Below the pieces are notes generated by a model. That model worked only from the letters and a program-made list of their open reading frames with translations. It searched no databases and had not been told where the DNA came from. Positions 35,274 to 43,828 of a stretch of 64,000 bases of DNA are shown piece after piece (position 1 is the first letter of the stretch; every line of letters starts with the position of its first letter). The translations under genes were made by a program, and so were the position numbers. The stretch comes from Mesorhizobium sp. WSM2240 (GTDB lineage: Bacteria > Pseudomonadota > Alphaproteobacteria > Rhizobiales > Rhizobiaceae), in assembly GCF_040438645.1 (NCBI RefSeq), contig NZ_CP159253.1, positions 3,348,001-3,412,000 on the forward strand, written 5' to 3'.

Positions 35274-35906
35274 ATGGCATCCGCGGACTGGAGATTGGAA
35301 GGCGAGTGGCTCAAGAATTGTAACTGCGCGTTCGGCTGTCCCTGCGATTTCAATGCGAGGCCGACCAACGGCGAATGCGAAGGCCTCGTGGCCATGCGCA
35401 TCACGAAAGGCCATTTCAACGACGTAAGCCTGGACGGACTGCATTTCGCCGTCACGGTCCATTTTCCCGGACCGCTCCATGAGGGCAATGGCGACGCCCA
35501 ACCGATCCTGGACGAACGCGCCAGTCCCGAGCAGCGCAACGCGCTGGCCGCTATACTGTCGGGCGAGAATTCGGCGGAAGGAACCCTGTTCCACATCGTC
35601 AGCGTCATCGTCGCCAGGATGCACGAGCCGATCTTCGCACCGTTCGAATTCAGCTTCGATATGGAAGGCCGCACCGCGCGGATGGTGGTGCCTGGCGTTC
35701 TCGAAACCGAGGTCGAGCCGATCAAGAACCCTGTGACCGGAGAGCCGCACCGCGCCCAGGTCGTCATGCCCGAGGGCTTCGAGCATCGGATGGCGGAGAT
35801 CGCCTCGTCCGGCACACGCAGCATGGGCGCGATCAAGTTCCAGACCAGCGGGGCGCACAGTTCGCTGGCCCACGTGGTTCAGACGCCGCAAGGCGTCGCT
35901 GCCTGA
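35274..35906 (+). CDS. DUF1326 family Cys-rich protein
   Basis: The 210-residue protein begins MASADWRLEGEWLKNCNCAF and has a cysteine cluster Cys16, Cys18, Cys22, Cys24 and Cys35 (CNCAFGCPC then GECEG). The remainder is a beta-rich domain with no membrane segment. DUF1326 has no established function, and the CxCx3CxC cluster suggests metal binding. GGGAGGAAATC precedes the ATG. The DUF2182 membrane protein follows after 11 nt and is very probably its partner. Confidence 0.88.
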   Translation: MASADWRLEGEWLKNCNCAFGCPCDFNARPTNGECEGLVAMRITKGHFNDVSLDGLHFAVTVHFPGPLHEGNGDAQPILDERASPEQRNALAAILSGENSAEGTLFHIVSVIVARMHEPIFAPFEFSFDMEGRTARMVVPGVLETEVEPIKNPVTGEPHRAQVVMPEGFEHRMAEIASSGTRSMGAIKFQTSGAHSSLAHVVQTPQGVAA

Positions 35907-35917
35907 CGGCGCCTGAA

Positions 35918-36700
35918 ATGCAGTTTCTGACGGCGCTGCACCGGCACGACCGGACGGTCCTGGTCGCCATCGTGGCGGGCGTCGTGCTCGCCTCGTGGGC
36001 GTATCTGCTCCTGGGCGTCGAGATGCCCATGCCGGACATGCCGGGCATGGACATGCCCATGGCCGAGCCGGTCTGGACCGCCGGCTACGCCGCGCTGATG
36101 CTTCTCATGTGGATGGCGATGATGACGGCGATGATGCTGCCCAGCGCCGTGCCGATGCTCCTCTTCTACGATTCCATCGCGCGCAAGCGCAGCGGCGGGG
36201 CAAGCACGATCGGGCCGACCGGCCTGTTCGGGCTCGGCTATCTCGTCATATGGGCAGCTTTCAGCATCGCCGCGGTCCTGCTTCAATACGGCTTCGACAG
36301 GGTCGCCCTGCTTTCGCCGATGATGCAAACGACCAGCACGGTCCTTGCCGGGATCGTCCTGGTCGGCGCGGGCCTCTACCAATGGACGCCGTTCAAGCAG
36401 GCGTGCCTGCTCCAGTGCCGCTCGCCGCTCGATTTCGTTATGACCCAATGGCGAAGCGGCAAGACCGGCGCCTTCGCCATGGGGCTGCGCCACGGCGCTT
36501 ACTGCCTCGGCTGCTGCTGGCTCCTGATGCTGCTTCTGTTCGTCGGCGGCGTCATGAACTTCGCCTGGATCGCCGGCATCGCGCTGTTCGTGCTGGTCGA
36601 AAAGCTCAGCCCCGCCGGCCACTGGATCGGCAAGGCCGCCGGCGCTGCGCTGATCGTCTGGGGCGGAGTTGTGCTGGCTGGTCTCGGTCCGGTGCTTTAG
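35918..36700 (+). CDS. DUF2182 family metal-binding membrane protein
   Basis: The 260-residue protein has about six to seven membrane helices. A Met/Asp-rich loop, MPMPDMPGMDMPM (residues 36-48), follows helix 1, and a Met-rich helix MLLMWMAMMTAMMLPSAVPM comes next. Cysteines include CLLQC (about 163-167) and CLGCCW (about 195-200). The family is described only as predicted metal-binding. Met-rich loops of this sort bind Cu(I) in copper transporters, so copper handling is a reasonable inference. It is cotranscribed with DUF1326. Confidence 0.87.
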   Translation: MQFLTALHRHDRTVLVAIVAGVVLASWAYLLLGVEMPMPDMPGMDMPMAEPVWTAGYAALMLLMWMAMMTAMMLPSAVPMLLFYDSIARKRSGGASTIGPTGLFGLGYLVIWAAFSIAAVLLQYGFDRVALLSPMMQTTSTVLAGIVLVGAGLYQWTPFKQACLLQCRSPLDFVMTQWRSGKTGAFAMGLRHGAYCLGCCWLLMLLLFVGGVMNFAWIAGIALFVLVEKLSPAGHWIGKAAGAALIVWGGVVLAGLGPVL

Positions 36701-37218
36701 CGCGCGTCGCGCCTTGCCTGCGCCACCTTGGCGGCCTGTCGCTGCCGTCCGAGTTCCATCGGCCGGATCAGGTTCTTGCGCTTTCGGCTCTCCACAGCGC
36801 GCATGCCCTGATGCGCGTGGCGGGTGTTGAATTCCGCGCCGCTCTCCGAAGCTCTTTGCTTCAGCGTCAGCGCGTTGCGCGCTTTTTCGGCGAGATCGAG
36901 CTTTGCGGCGAGGCGTCGCCTGCGTTCATGCTCGCCGTTCAGCCGTCGCATGCTCATGGCGAGCACTTCGAGCTTGGCTTGCGTGCCTCGATCCTTGGTT
37001 GCGGGTTGGGCGCCTTTCGGCGACGCCTTTCCCCGCATCTCGCGGCGTTTCCTGTACGCCTCCGTCTGCGCCCGGTCGCGTCGCTCGCGCACCGACTTGA
37101 TCAGGCCGATCAGTTCGGCATCCGGCAGGTCCTGCACCGCCGGATGATGCGACATCTGCACCAGTTGCCATTCGTCTTCGCTCAGCGCCCGAGCCTCTTG
37201 CTTGCGCGACACCGCCAT
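36697..37218 (-). CDS. Conserved hypothetical basic protein
   Basis: The 173-residue, mostly helical and very basic protein begins ARALSEDEWQLVQMSHHPAV after six residues. It includes PDAELIGLIKSVRERRDRAQ and several RRxR stretches. I recognise no characterised family; it may bind nucleic acid. Its stop codon overlaps the DUF2182 stop on the other strand by 4 nt. It starts 90 nt downstream of the FAD oxidase gene on the same strand. Confidence 0.65.
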   Translation of the reverse strand: MAVSRKQEARALSEDEWQLVQMSHHPAVQDLPDAELIGLIKSVRERRDRAQTEAYRKRREMRGKASPKGAQPATKDRGTQAKLEVLAMSMRRLNGEHERRRRLAAKLDLAEKARNALTLKQRASESGAEFNTRHAHQGMRAVESRKRKNLIRPMELGRQRQAAKVAQARRDAR

Positions 37219-37307
37219 CTGTCTGTCCTCGCCTTACCGATCGGATCGCCCACCGCTTGGAGAATCTTCAACCCAAGCCGCAGTCAGGTCAAGCGTGGCA
37301 GACAGGG

Positions 37308-38726
37308 CTATTCCATCGGCGCTGGAAGTATTTTCCCCGGATTGAGGATGTTCTGCGGGTCTAGCGCTGCCTTGATGGTGCGCATGATGTTGACGCCGTG
37401 GCCGAGTTCGTGCTCGAGAAAGCCCATCTTGCCCTGGCCGATGCCGTGCTCGCCGGTGCAGGTGCCCTCCATCGAGATCGCCCGCATGGTCAGCCGCGAC
37501 ACGAATTTTTCGGCGAGCGCGATCTCCTTCGGGTCGTCCACGTCCATCAGCACCAGCGTATGGAAATTGCCGTCGCCGACATGGCCGACGATCGGTGCGA
37601 TCAGGCCCATCTCGGCGATGTCGGCCTCGGTCTCGGCGATGCATTCGGCGAGCCGCGAGATCGGCACGCAGACGTCGGTCGACAGTCCCTTGGCGCCGGG
37701 ACGCAGCGTCAGCGAGGCCCAATAGGCGTCGTGCCTGGCCTTCCACAGCTTCGCCCGCTCCTCCGCCACGCTGGTCCACAGGAACGGCCCGCCGCCATAT
37801 TCCGCGGCGATCTCGCCGAACGTCTCGGCCTGCTCGGCGACCCCTGCGTCGCTGCCGTGGAATTCTACGAACAGGCATGGGCTTTCGGGATAGTCGAGCT
37901 TCGAATAGTTCTTAAGCGCCCGCATCTGCAGCGCATTGACCAGTTCAATCCGCGCGACCGGAATGCCCATCTGGATGGTCGCGATCACCGCCTGGCACGC
38001 CGTCTCCACGCTCGGGAACGGGCAGACGCCGCCTGAGATCGCCTGCGGGATGCCGTAGAGCTTCAGCGTCAGCGAAGTGATGATGCCGAGCGTGCCTTCC
38101 GAGCCGATCAGGAGCCGCGTCAGATCGTAGCCGGCCGAGCTCTTCTTCGCCCGTCGCGCCGTCGTCACCATGCTTCCGTCGGCCATCACCGCCTGCAGCG
38201 CCAGCACATTCTCGCGCATCGTGCCGTAGCGCACGGCATTGGTGCCGGATGCCCGCGTCGCCGCCATGCCGCCCAGGCTCGCATTCGCGCCGGGATCGAT
38301 CGGGAAGAACAGGCCAGTGTCGCGCAGATAGGCGTTGAGGTCCTCGCGCGTCACGCCGGGCTCCACCGTGCAGTCGAGATCCTCGGCATTGACCGAAAGC
38401 ACGCGGTTCATGCGCGAGGTGTCGAGCGAGATGCCGCCGCCCGGCGCGTTGACCTGGCCCTCCAGCGAGCTGCCGACGCCGAAGGCAATCACCGGCACGC
38501 GATGCTCGGCGCACACCTTCACGATCTCCTGCACTTCCTCGGCCGTTTCCGGAAAGGCCACGCCGTCCGGCGCCTGCGTCGGTATGTAGGTCGTGGTATG
38601 AGCGTGCTGCCCGCGTATGGCGGCGCCCGTCTGGAACCGCTCGCCGAAGCGCTGCTTCAATATGCTGAGCGCCGCCTCTATGCCGGCCTCGTTGCGTTCA
38701 ACCGTTCGCAGGTCGCTTAGCGCCAT
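37308..38726 (-). CDS. FAD-linked oxidase, D-lactate/glycolate dehydrogenase type
   Basis: The 472-residue flavoprotein has an N-terminal FAD-binding PCMH domain (PETAEEVQEIVKVCAEHRVP, GVGSSLEGQ, DPGANASLGGMAATRASGTN). The C-terminal FAD-oxidase domain has HVGDGNFH (metal/substrate ligands) and EGTCTGEHGIGQGK. This pattern fits cytochrome-linked D-lactate dehydrogenases and GlcD-like proteins that oxidise 2-hydroxy acids and pass electrons to the respiratory chain. The substrate is not decidable and no glcE/glcF partner is adjacent. GGAGGATTT precedes the ATG at 38726. Confidence 0.9.
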   Translation of the reverse strand: MALSDLRTVERNEAGIEAALSILKQRFGERFQTGAAIRGQHAHTTTYIPTQAPDGVAFPETAEEVQEIVKVCAEHRVPVIAFGVGSSLEGQVNAPGGGISLDTSRMNRVLSVNAEDLDCTVEPGVTREDLNAYLRDTGLFFPIDPGANASLGGMAATRASGTNAVRYGTMRENVLALQAVMADGSMVTTARRAKKSSAGYDLTRLLIGSEGTLGIITSLTLKLYGIPQAISGGVCPFPSVETACQAVIATIQMGIPVARIELVNALQMRALKNYSKLDYPESPCLFVEFHGSDAGVAEQAETFGEIAAEYGGGPFLWTSVAEERAKLWKARHDAYWASLTLRPGAKGLSTDVCVPISRLAECIAETEADIAEMGLIAPIVGHVGDGNFHTLVLMDVDDPKEIALAEKFVSRLTMRAISMEGTCTGEHGIGQGKMGFLEHELGHGVNIMRTIKAALDPQNILNPGKILPAPME

Positions 38727-38828
38727 CAAATCCTCCGCGAATGGACCAGTGCCGGTCCTTGTCTCATGATTATGGTCCTAATCTGCCGGCCAGCTTCACT
38801 TGTCCAGTGCCAACTTTGAGGACCGTTC

Positions 38829-39314
38829 ATGCCCATTCCCGCCCCCTTCGTCTCACGCGTCATGGAACTGGAGAAGGACTGGATCGACTATAACGGCCAT
38901 CTCAACATGGCTTATTACAACGTCCTGTTCGACCGCTGTTCCGACGACGCCTTCGAAATCATGGGGCTCGGTCCCAATTACGCCAAGGAGCGCAGGCTGA
39001 CCATCTACACGGCGGAAGTCCACATCTGCTACGTCCAGGAACTGCATCTCGGCCACAATGTGACGGTCACCTTCCAACTCCTCGACCATGACGAGAAGCG
39101 GCTGCGCGCCTATCAGGAGATCCGCCATGTCGACGGCTGGCTCGCCGCTACCTCGGAATCGCTCTCGCTGCATGTCGACATGGCTGGCCCCAGGGTCGCG
39201 CCCTTCCCGGCCGACATCATGGCGAAAGTGGAGACCATGCGCGCCGCGCACGCCGCTTTGCCCATGCCCGAGCGCGCGGGGCGCTCGATCGGCATCAGGC
39301 GCAAGACCGCTTGA
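38829..39314 (+). CDS. Hotdog-fold thioesterase
   Basis: The 161-residue protein has the 4HBT-type sequence DWIDYNGHLNMAYYNVLFDR (active-site Asp/Asn region), with YTAEVHICYVQELHLGHNVT as the second strand set. The DYNGHLN form resembles the betainyl-CoA/carnitine-pathway thioesterase group, but no carnitine genes are near, so the acyl-CoA substrate is open. It diverges from the FAD oxidase gene; a shared regulatory region of about 100 nt lies between. Confidence 0.82.
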   Translation: MPIPAPFVSRVMELEKDWIDYNGHLNMAYYNVLFDRCSDDAFEIMGLGPNYAKERRLTIYTAEVHICYVQELHLGHNVTVTFQLLDHDEKRLRAYQEIRHVDGWLAATSESLSLHVDMAGPRVAPFPADIMAKVETMRAAHAALPMPERAGRSIGIRRKTA

Positions 39315-39467
39315 GCAAGGCTCCAATGCGCCGCCGTTAACCTTAACCGATTTTCACTGTGAACAATAAACCTGTCGGGTTGTTTGGTTCCTGCGACTCG
39401 GGAAAGAAAGGGACTGAAGCGGAATGCAAGCGGGCGGGCCGGGGCTTAAGTCGCTTGAGGACGGACT

Positions 39468-39665
39468 ATGCGAATCGATATCGAAACGGCGTCGGACAAG
39501 CTCGCCGACGATCCCCGCCTGACCGATTACGATTTCTGGCGCACGCTGAAGAACCTCAACAACGAGATTTTCCACATCGCCAACAACAACGATCCGATTC
39601 CGCTCGACATGATCCGCTGGCGCGTGATCCTCAAGCAGGCGCGGATGAAGCGCGGTTACGGCTGA
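39468..39665 (+). CDS. Small conserved hypothetical protein
   Basis: The 65-residue acidic/basic mixed protein begins MRIDIETASDKLADDPRLTD, followed by FWRTLKNLNNEIFHIANNND and a final WRVILKQARMKRGYG. No family is known to me. The high density of specific residues and a start after a purine-rich stretch argue for a true gene. It stands alone and converges with the cupin gene. Confidence 0.6.
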   Translation: MRIDIETASDKLADDPRLTDYDFWRTLKNLNNEIFHIANNNDPIPLDMIRWRVILKQARMKRGYG

Positions 39666-39677
39666 GGCCGCTACCGG

Positions 39678-40199
39678 TCAATCCGCCGGCTGCCGCCAGA
39701 TCTCGGCCACCCCGTCGGCGTGGCCGGTGATCGGGTCGGTTTCCGGCAAGGCAAGAGCCGCGATCGCCTGCGCCGCAAGCGCTAATTCGATGTCGCCCGG
39801 TTTCACGATGTCGCCTTGCTGGCCCGGCGGATAGCCGCCAGCCATCTGGAAATCGGCGGACGCATCGAGCCGCTTGTGGCCGACGCCTGCGGGCACGATG
39901 CAGACATCGCCGATGGAAACGTCCGCCGCGATGCCGGCATCTCCGCCGAAGCCGATGCGCGCGTTTCCCGATACGCAGGCAAGCACTTCGTGGCCGAGCG
40001 TGTGGAAGTGCCAGAACGGGTACACGGTATAGACCCAGGTGCCGCTCCAGCCGTTCTTCTCGTAAAGCGCGCAGACACTCCGGCCGTCACGCGCTTCACG
40101 AGGAGTGCGGTCCCGCCAGATCAGCAGCGGCAGCGGATTGTTGGGAATGCCGTCCGCCGGCTCGAAAACATGCTTTTCTGGAGCATCGGTATTGATCAT
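39678..40199 (-). CDS. Cupin domain protein
   Basis: The 173-residue single cupin has the metal-site motif YPFWHFHTLGHEVLACVSG (His-x-His...Glu-like) and a second motif IGDVCIVPAGVGHKRL with the last His. A product-protecting or sugar/amino acid-related enzymatic role is typical, but none is recognised. The ATG at 40199 has GAGG 9 nt upstream and is preferred to the ATG at 40214. It follows the repeat copy at 40229-40351. Confidence 0.82.
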   Translation of the reverse strand: MINTDAPEKHVFEPADGIPNNPLPLLIWRDRTPREARDGRSVCALYEKNGWSGTWVYTVYPFWHFHTLGHEVLACVSGNARIGFGGDAGIAADVSIGDVCIVPAGVGHKRLDASADFQMAGGYPPGQQGDIVKPGDIELALAAQAIAALALPETDPITGHADGVAEIWRQPAD

Positions 40200-40228
40200 C
40201 ACGCTGTGCCTCATCCGAGGACGTACCG

Positions 40229-40351
40229 AGATTCAGGTCAGGCCGAGTCGAGAATGGTGGATTTCGAGAACCGGAGCGGAGCGGACATTCAGGTCCGTGA
40301 GCACCGGAAGCGCAGAAAGCCGCCATTTGCAGACTGGCATCACCTGAATCT
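40229..40351. repeat. Structured interspersed repeat, copy 2
   Basis: The ends AGATTCAGGT (40229-40238) and ACCTGAATCT (40342-40351) are a perfect 10-bp inverted repeat. The core TTTCGAGAACCGGAGCGGAG to GCACCGGAAGCGCAGAA is shared with copy 1 (16215-16359). It fills the gap between the dienelactone hydrolase stop codon and the cupin gene. Confidence 0.75.
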
Positions 40352-41225
40352 ACGCCAGTTTCTCCTTGAAGAACTCAACCGTCCTCCCCCAGGCTAAATC
40401 AGCGGCCTCCTTGTCGTAGCGCGCCTCGGACGTATCGTTGTTGAAGGCGTGCTGCGCGCCTTCATACATATGGATAGTGACTTCCTTGCCGGCGGCCTCG
40501 AGCGCGGCTTTGTAGGCGTCGATGCCGGCATTGATGCGCTCGTCCTGCCCGGCATAGTGCAGGAGCAACGGCGCCTGGATCTTGGCTGCGTCCTCCGCCG
40601 CGGCCTGCCGCCCGTAATAGGCGACGGCGGCGTCGAGGTCCGGAGCGTTGACGGCCAGGTCGTTGACCGCGCCGCCGCCCCAGCAAAAGCCGACCGCGCC
40701 GACCTTGCCGTTGCCCGCTTCATGGTTTTCGAGGAACGCCACGGTCGCAACCCCGTTTGCGATGGTCTGCGCGGCGTCGAGCTGGCCGATCATCTCGCGC
40801 GCTATGTCCTCGTCTTCCGGAGTGCCGCCCAGCGGCGACAGGAAATCCGGCGCCAGCGCCACGAAACCTTCCAGCGCCATGCGCCGCGCCACATCGCGTA
40901 TATGCGGGTTGAGGCCGCGATTCTCGTGGATGACGATCACCGTCCCGAGCTTGCCGCTCGCGTCCTTCGGCCTCACGAGATAGCCCTTCATATCGCCGCC
41001 CGAACCGGGATAGGTGATGTCCTCGGCGGTGAGCCGCTCGTCGTCCTCGGCGACGATCGCCGCCTGCGCCGAATTCGCCGCCAGCAGAGGCGCGATCATC
41101 GCCGCAGCCGCGCCCGATCCGGCAAGCTTGGTCAGCTTCTCCATGAAGCCGCGGCGATCCAGCGTCAGATGGGTGTATTCGTCATAGGCGTCTATCATCG
41201 CCTGGGTGATGGCCGGTGTCGTCAT
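40350..41225 (-). CDS. Dienelactone hydrolase family protein, Tat-exported
   Basis: The 291-residue alpha/beta hydrolase has nucleophile Cys181 in GFCWGGG, Asp228 in YAGQDERIN and His259 in MYEGAQHAFNN, the complete DLH Cys-Asp-His triad. HENRGLNPHIRDVARRMALE is another family mark. Unusually for DLH, residues 22-55 form a twin-arginine signal (LDRRGFMEKLTKLAG, then a hydrophobic stretch ending SAQA), so it probably acts in the periplasm. Its natural substrate is unknown. GGGAGAACAGC precedes the ATG. Confidence 0.9.
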   Translation of the reverse strand: MTTPAITQAMIDAYDEYTHLTLDRRGFMEKLTKLAGSGAAAAMIAPLLAANSAQAAIVAEDDERLTAEDITYPGSGGDMKGYLVRPKDASGKLGTVIVIHENRGLNPHIRDVARRMALEGFVALAPDFLSPLGGTPEDEDIAREMIGQLDAAQTIANGVATVAFLENHEAGNGKVGAVGFCWGGGAVNDLAVNAPDLDAAVAYYGRQAAAEDAAKIQAPLLLHYAGQDERINAGIDAYKAALEAAGKEVTIHMYEGAQHAFNNDTSEARYDKEAADLAWGRTVEFFKEKLA

Positions 41226-41411
41226 GCTGTTCTCCCGATACTGCTTGCGCCCACCCGGCAAAAACATAGCGGCCGGCGGCCGGCGGTCCAGTAACGCCTC
41301 GGTGAGATCGGCCGGGACCGGCCGGCCGAAGCAACGCCGCATTTTCCACTTTGACGCAAAGTAATTCTCAACTATGGTCGCCAGGCTTTTGGCTTGGGGG
41401 GAATATTGCCG

Positions 41412-42065
41412 ATGGTTTTGTCACGCAGGAATGTCGTGCTCGGCGGCCTGGCGCTGCTCGTCGCGGGTGCAACGGGCAATATTGCTGAGGCCGCCGCTGC
41501 AAAATCCTTTTTCGCCGGCACCGCCAGCGACAACAACTTTGTCTACCGCAAGACGAATTTCGCCAGGATCGACAAGCGCTGGCATCGCCAGATCGTCAAA
41601 TATTTCAGCAGCGAGCCCGTCGGCACGATCGTGGTCGATACGCGCAACCACTTTCTCTACGTGATCATGGAGAACAAGACGGCGATCCGCTACGGCGTTG
41701 GCGTCGGCAAGGAAGGCTTCAAATGGTACGGCCGCGCGACCATCGACCGCCGCGCGCTGTGGCCGCAATGGGTCCCGCCCCCCGAAATGCTGAAGCGCAG
41801 GCCTGACCTGCCGCGCTTTGTTGCCGGTGGCGCGCCGAACAATCCGCTCGGGCCGCGCGCTCTCTATCTCCACCGCAACGGCGCCGACACCGGCTATCGC
41901 CTGCACGGCACGCTCGAGCCGTGGAGCATCGGCACGGACGCCTCCAGCGGCTGCATCCGCATGTTCCCGGAAGACATCATCGACCTCTACCAGCGTTCGC
42001 CGATAGGCACCGCGGTGCAGGTCCTGCCGCACATCGCCGACCAGGCCTCAACCGCTGTCGAATGA
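41412..42065 (+). CDS. L,D-transpeptidase (ErfK/YbiS/YcfS/YnhG family)
   Basis: The 217-residue exported protein has a signal sequence with SRRNVVLGGLALLVAGATGN (Tat-like) and a YkuD domain (about 75-210). The active-site block is HGTLEPWSIGTDASSGCIRM, in which His and the nucleophilic Cys of SSGCIRM lie. Such enzymes make 3-3 peptidoglycan cross-links or attach proteins to the wall, important for polar-growing rhizobia. An in-frame TTG at 41394 is less likely than the ATG. The OmpA-like lipoprotein gene follows after 7 nt. Confidence 0.92.
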   Translation: MVLSRRNVVLGGLALLVAGATGNIAEAAAAKSFFAGTASDNNFVYRKTNFARIDKRWHRQIVKYFSSEPVGTIVVDTRNHFLYVIMENKTAIRYGVGVGKEGFKWYGRATIDRRALWPQWVPPPEMLKRRPDLPRFVAGGAPNNPLGPRALYLHRNGADTGYRLHGTLEPWSIGTDASSGCIRMFPEDIIDLYQRSPIGTAVQVLPHIADQASTAVE

Positions 42066-42072
42066 ACCGTCC

Positions 42073-42585
42073 ATGAACCGCATGATCCGAAACACGCAGC
42101 GGCTGCTCGCCGCCGGCCTGCTCACGCTGGCCGCATCCTGCTCGACCAGCAACACGCTGGCGCCCGCCACGCCCAACGTCACCAACGCCGAGGTCGCCGG
42201 CTTCCAGAGCGTGCAGCCGGGCAGCGAGGAGGATTTTATCCTCAATGTCGGCCGCCGCACCTATTTCACCCAGGGCTCGGCCACCCTCGATTCCGTCGCC
42301 AGGGCCACCCTCGACACGCAGATCGCCTGGCTGACAAAACATCCGCGCTGGCTGCTCAAGCTGCAGGGTTTTGCCGACGATCCCGGCTCCAGCGAAGTCG
42401 CCCTGTCGCAGCAGCGCGCCGACGCGGTGATGGCCTACCTCGCCGCCGGCGGCATAGACCGCAACCGCATGTGGGCCAAGGGCTACGGCAAGGACCGCCT
42501 CGTCCGCAACTGCCCCGACACCGCCTGCCGGTCGCAAAACCGCCGCGTCGTCTCGAATTTGCGGGATGAGAGGGACGAGCCGTAG
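42073..42585 (+). CDS. OmpA-family (Pal-like) lipoprotein
   Basis: The 170-residue protein has a lipoprotein signal ending LAASC (lipidation Cys23) and an OmpA-like peptidoglycan-binding domain (about 55-165). The core includes YFTQGSATLDSVARATLDTQ, LQGFADDPGSSEVALSQQRA and RNRRVVSNL. It resembles Pal but is not next to tol genes. Its adjacency to the L,D-transpeptidase gene (7-nt gap) suggests a joint role in linking outer membrane and cell wall. Confidence 0.88.
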   Translation: MNRMIRNTQRLLAAGLLTLAASCSTSNTLAPATPNVTNAEVAGFQSVQPGSEEDFILNVGRRTYFTQGSATLDSVARATLDTQIAWLTKHPRWLLKLQGFADDPGSSEVALSQQRADAVMAYLAAGGIDRNRMWAKGYGKDRLVRNCPDTACRSQNRRVVSNLRDERDEP

Positions 42586-42820
42586 GAGGTGGGCGCCTAG
42601 CATTCGCGAAACGGGCTTGACCCAGCGCCGGCCTCGACAGGGCATATTGTTGATGTCCGGAACCCCTTATGCTCGCGACATCGTTATAGGCTTGTATTCG
42701 CCGCCATCTCCTGTCGAGGCCCGGACGCGGTGCGTATATTAGCAATAGCTGGAACTTTTCAGCGAATATTCCATTGCTGTTGCGCCGACTATCAGGCTGC
42801 ACCATCGGACGGGGAAAAAC

Positions 42821-43828
42821 GTGTCGCCCCCACGATATTCGCTCGTGATCCCTATCTGCAACGAGGAAGAGGTGCTGCCTCGACTAATCGGGCGGATCAA
42901 GTTGCTGCTTCACCGGCTGGATGGAGACGCGGAGGTTATCTTCATTGACGACGGGAGCCGGGACGGAAGCGTCAACTGCCTTCGGGAGGTCATCGCCGCT
43001 GAGTCGGGTTTTCGGCTGATCGAGCTTTCCCGCAATTTCGGACACCAGATCGCGATCACGGCCGGCATGGATGCCGCCAAGGGCGACGCCGTGATCGTGA
43101 TGGACGCCGACCTTCAGGATCCGCCGGAGGTCGTTCTAGATCTGGTGGCGAAGTGGAAGGAAGGGTTCGAGATCGTTTGTGCCCGGCGCGTCAGCCGGCA
43201 GGGTGAAACCTGGTTCAAGCGATTCACCGCTCGTGTCTTCTACCGTTTGCTGAGGCGGATGACGACCGTCGACATTCCGCGCGATGTCGGCGACTTCCGC
43301 CTGGTGGGTCGCAAGGCCTTGGAAACCTTCAAGCACATGCCCGAACATGATCGTTTTGTCAGGGGCATGTTCGGCTGGATGGGTTTCAACCAGGCTGTCG
43401 TACCCTTTGAACGTCCGGCGCGAACAATGGGTGAGACCAAGTACCCATTCTGGAAAATGGTGCATCTTGCGGTTCACGGCATCGTCAGCTTCTCGGAAAA
43501 GCCGCTACACATGGCGCTCTGGGGCGGATTGATCATTTCGGCGTTTGCCGCGCTGCTTGGCGGTTATGCGATGTTCGCCTGGATCTTCGAGACAGGGGTC
43601 GTTGCCGGCTGGACATCCGTCGTAGTGGTAGTCTCGCTTCTGTGCGGCATCAATCTCTTCATGACGGGCGTGGTTGGGCTCTATGTAGGCAGCATCCATG
43701 CCGAAGTGAAACGCCGGCCTCTTTATGTGGTCGAGCGGGTCACGGGCTTCGAGGAGCCGAACCCCGCTGCCGTCCCCGGCAAAAGCCGTGGCGTTCTTTC
43801 GCTGAGCCCGGATCGGAAGCTCGGTTGA
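42821..43828 (+). CDS. GT2 glycosyltransferase, GtrB/DPM-like
   Basis: The 335-residue protein has a cytosolic GT-A domain (SLVIPICNEEEVLPRLIGRI, FIDDGSRDGS at 41-50, DxD-type MDADLQDP at 94-101). Two C-terminal transmembrane helices follow (about 230-250 and 265-290). This is the architecture of GtrB and dolichol/undecaprenyl-phosphate sugar transferases, which load a sugar onto the lipid carrier. The start is GTG. The methyltransferase gene overlaps its stop (TGATG) and gtrA-like follows, completing a lipid-linked sugar module. Confidence 0.9.
   Translation: MSPPRYSLVIPICNEEEVLPRLIGRIKLLLHRLDGDAEVIFIDDGSRDGSVNCLREVIAAESGFRLIELSRNFGHQIAITAGMDAAKGDAVIVMDADLQDPPEVVLDLVAKWKEGFEIVCARRVSRQGETWFKRFTARVFYRLLRRMTTVDIPRDVGDFRLVGRKALETFKHMPEHDRFVRGMFGWMGFNQAVVPFERPARTMGETKYPFWKMVHLAVHGIVSFSEKPLHMALWGGLIISAFAALLGGYAMFAWIFETGVVAGWTSVVVVVSLLCGINLFMTGVVGLYVGSIHAEVKRRPLYVVERVTGFEEPNPAAVPGKSRGVLSLSPDRKLG

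Noticed and set aside
42658..42684. GGAAC and CGTT upstream of the GT2 gene as an EcfG promoter
   Set aside because: The spacing is 18 nt, outside the usual 16-17, and the site is far from the GTG start.
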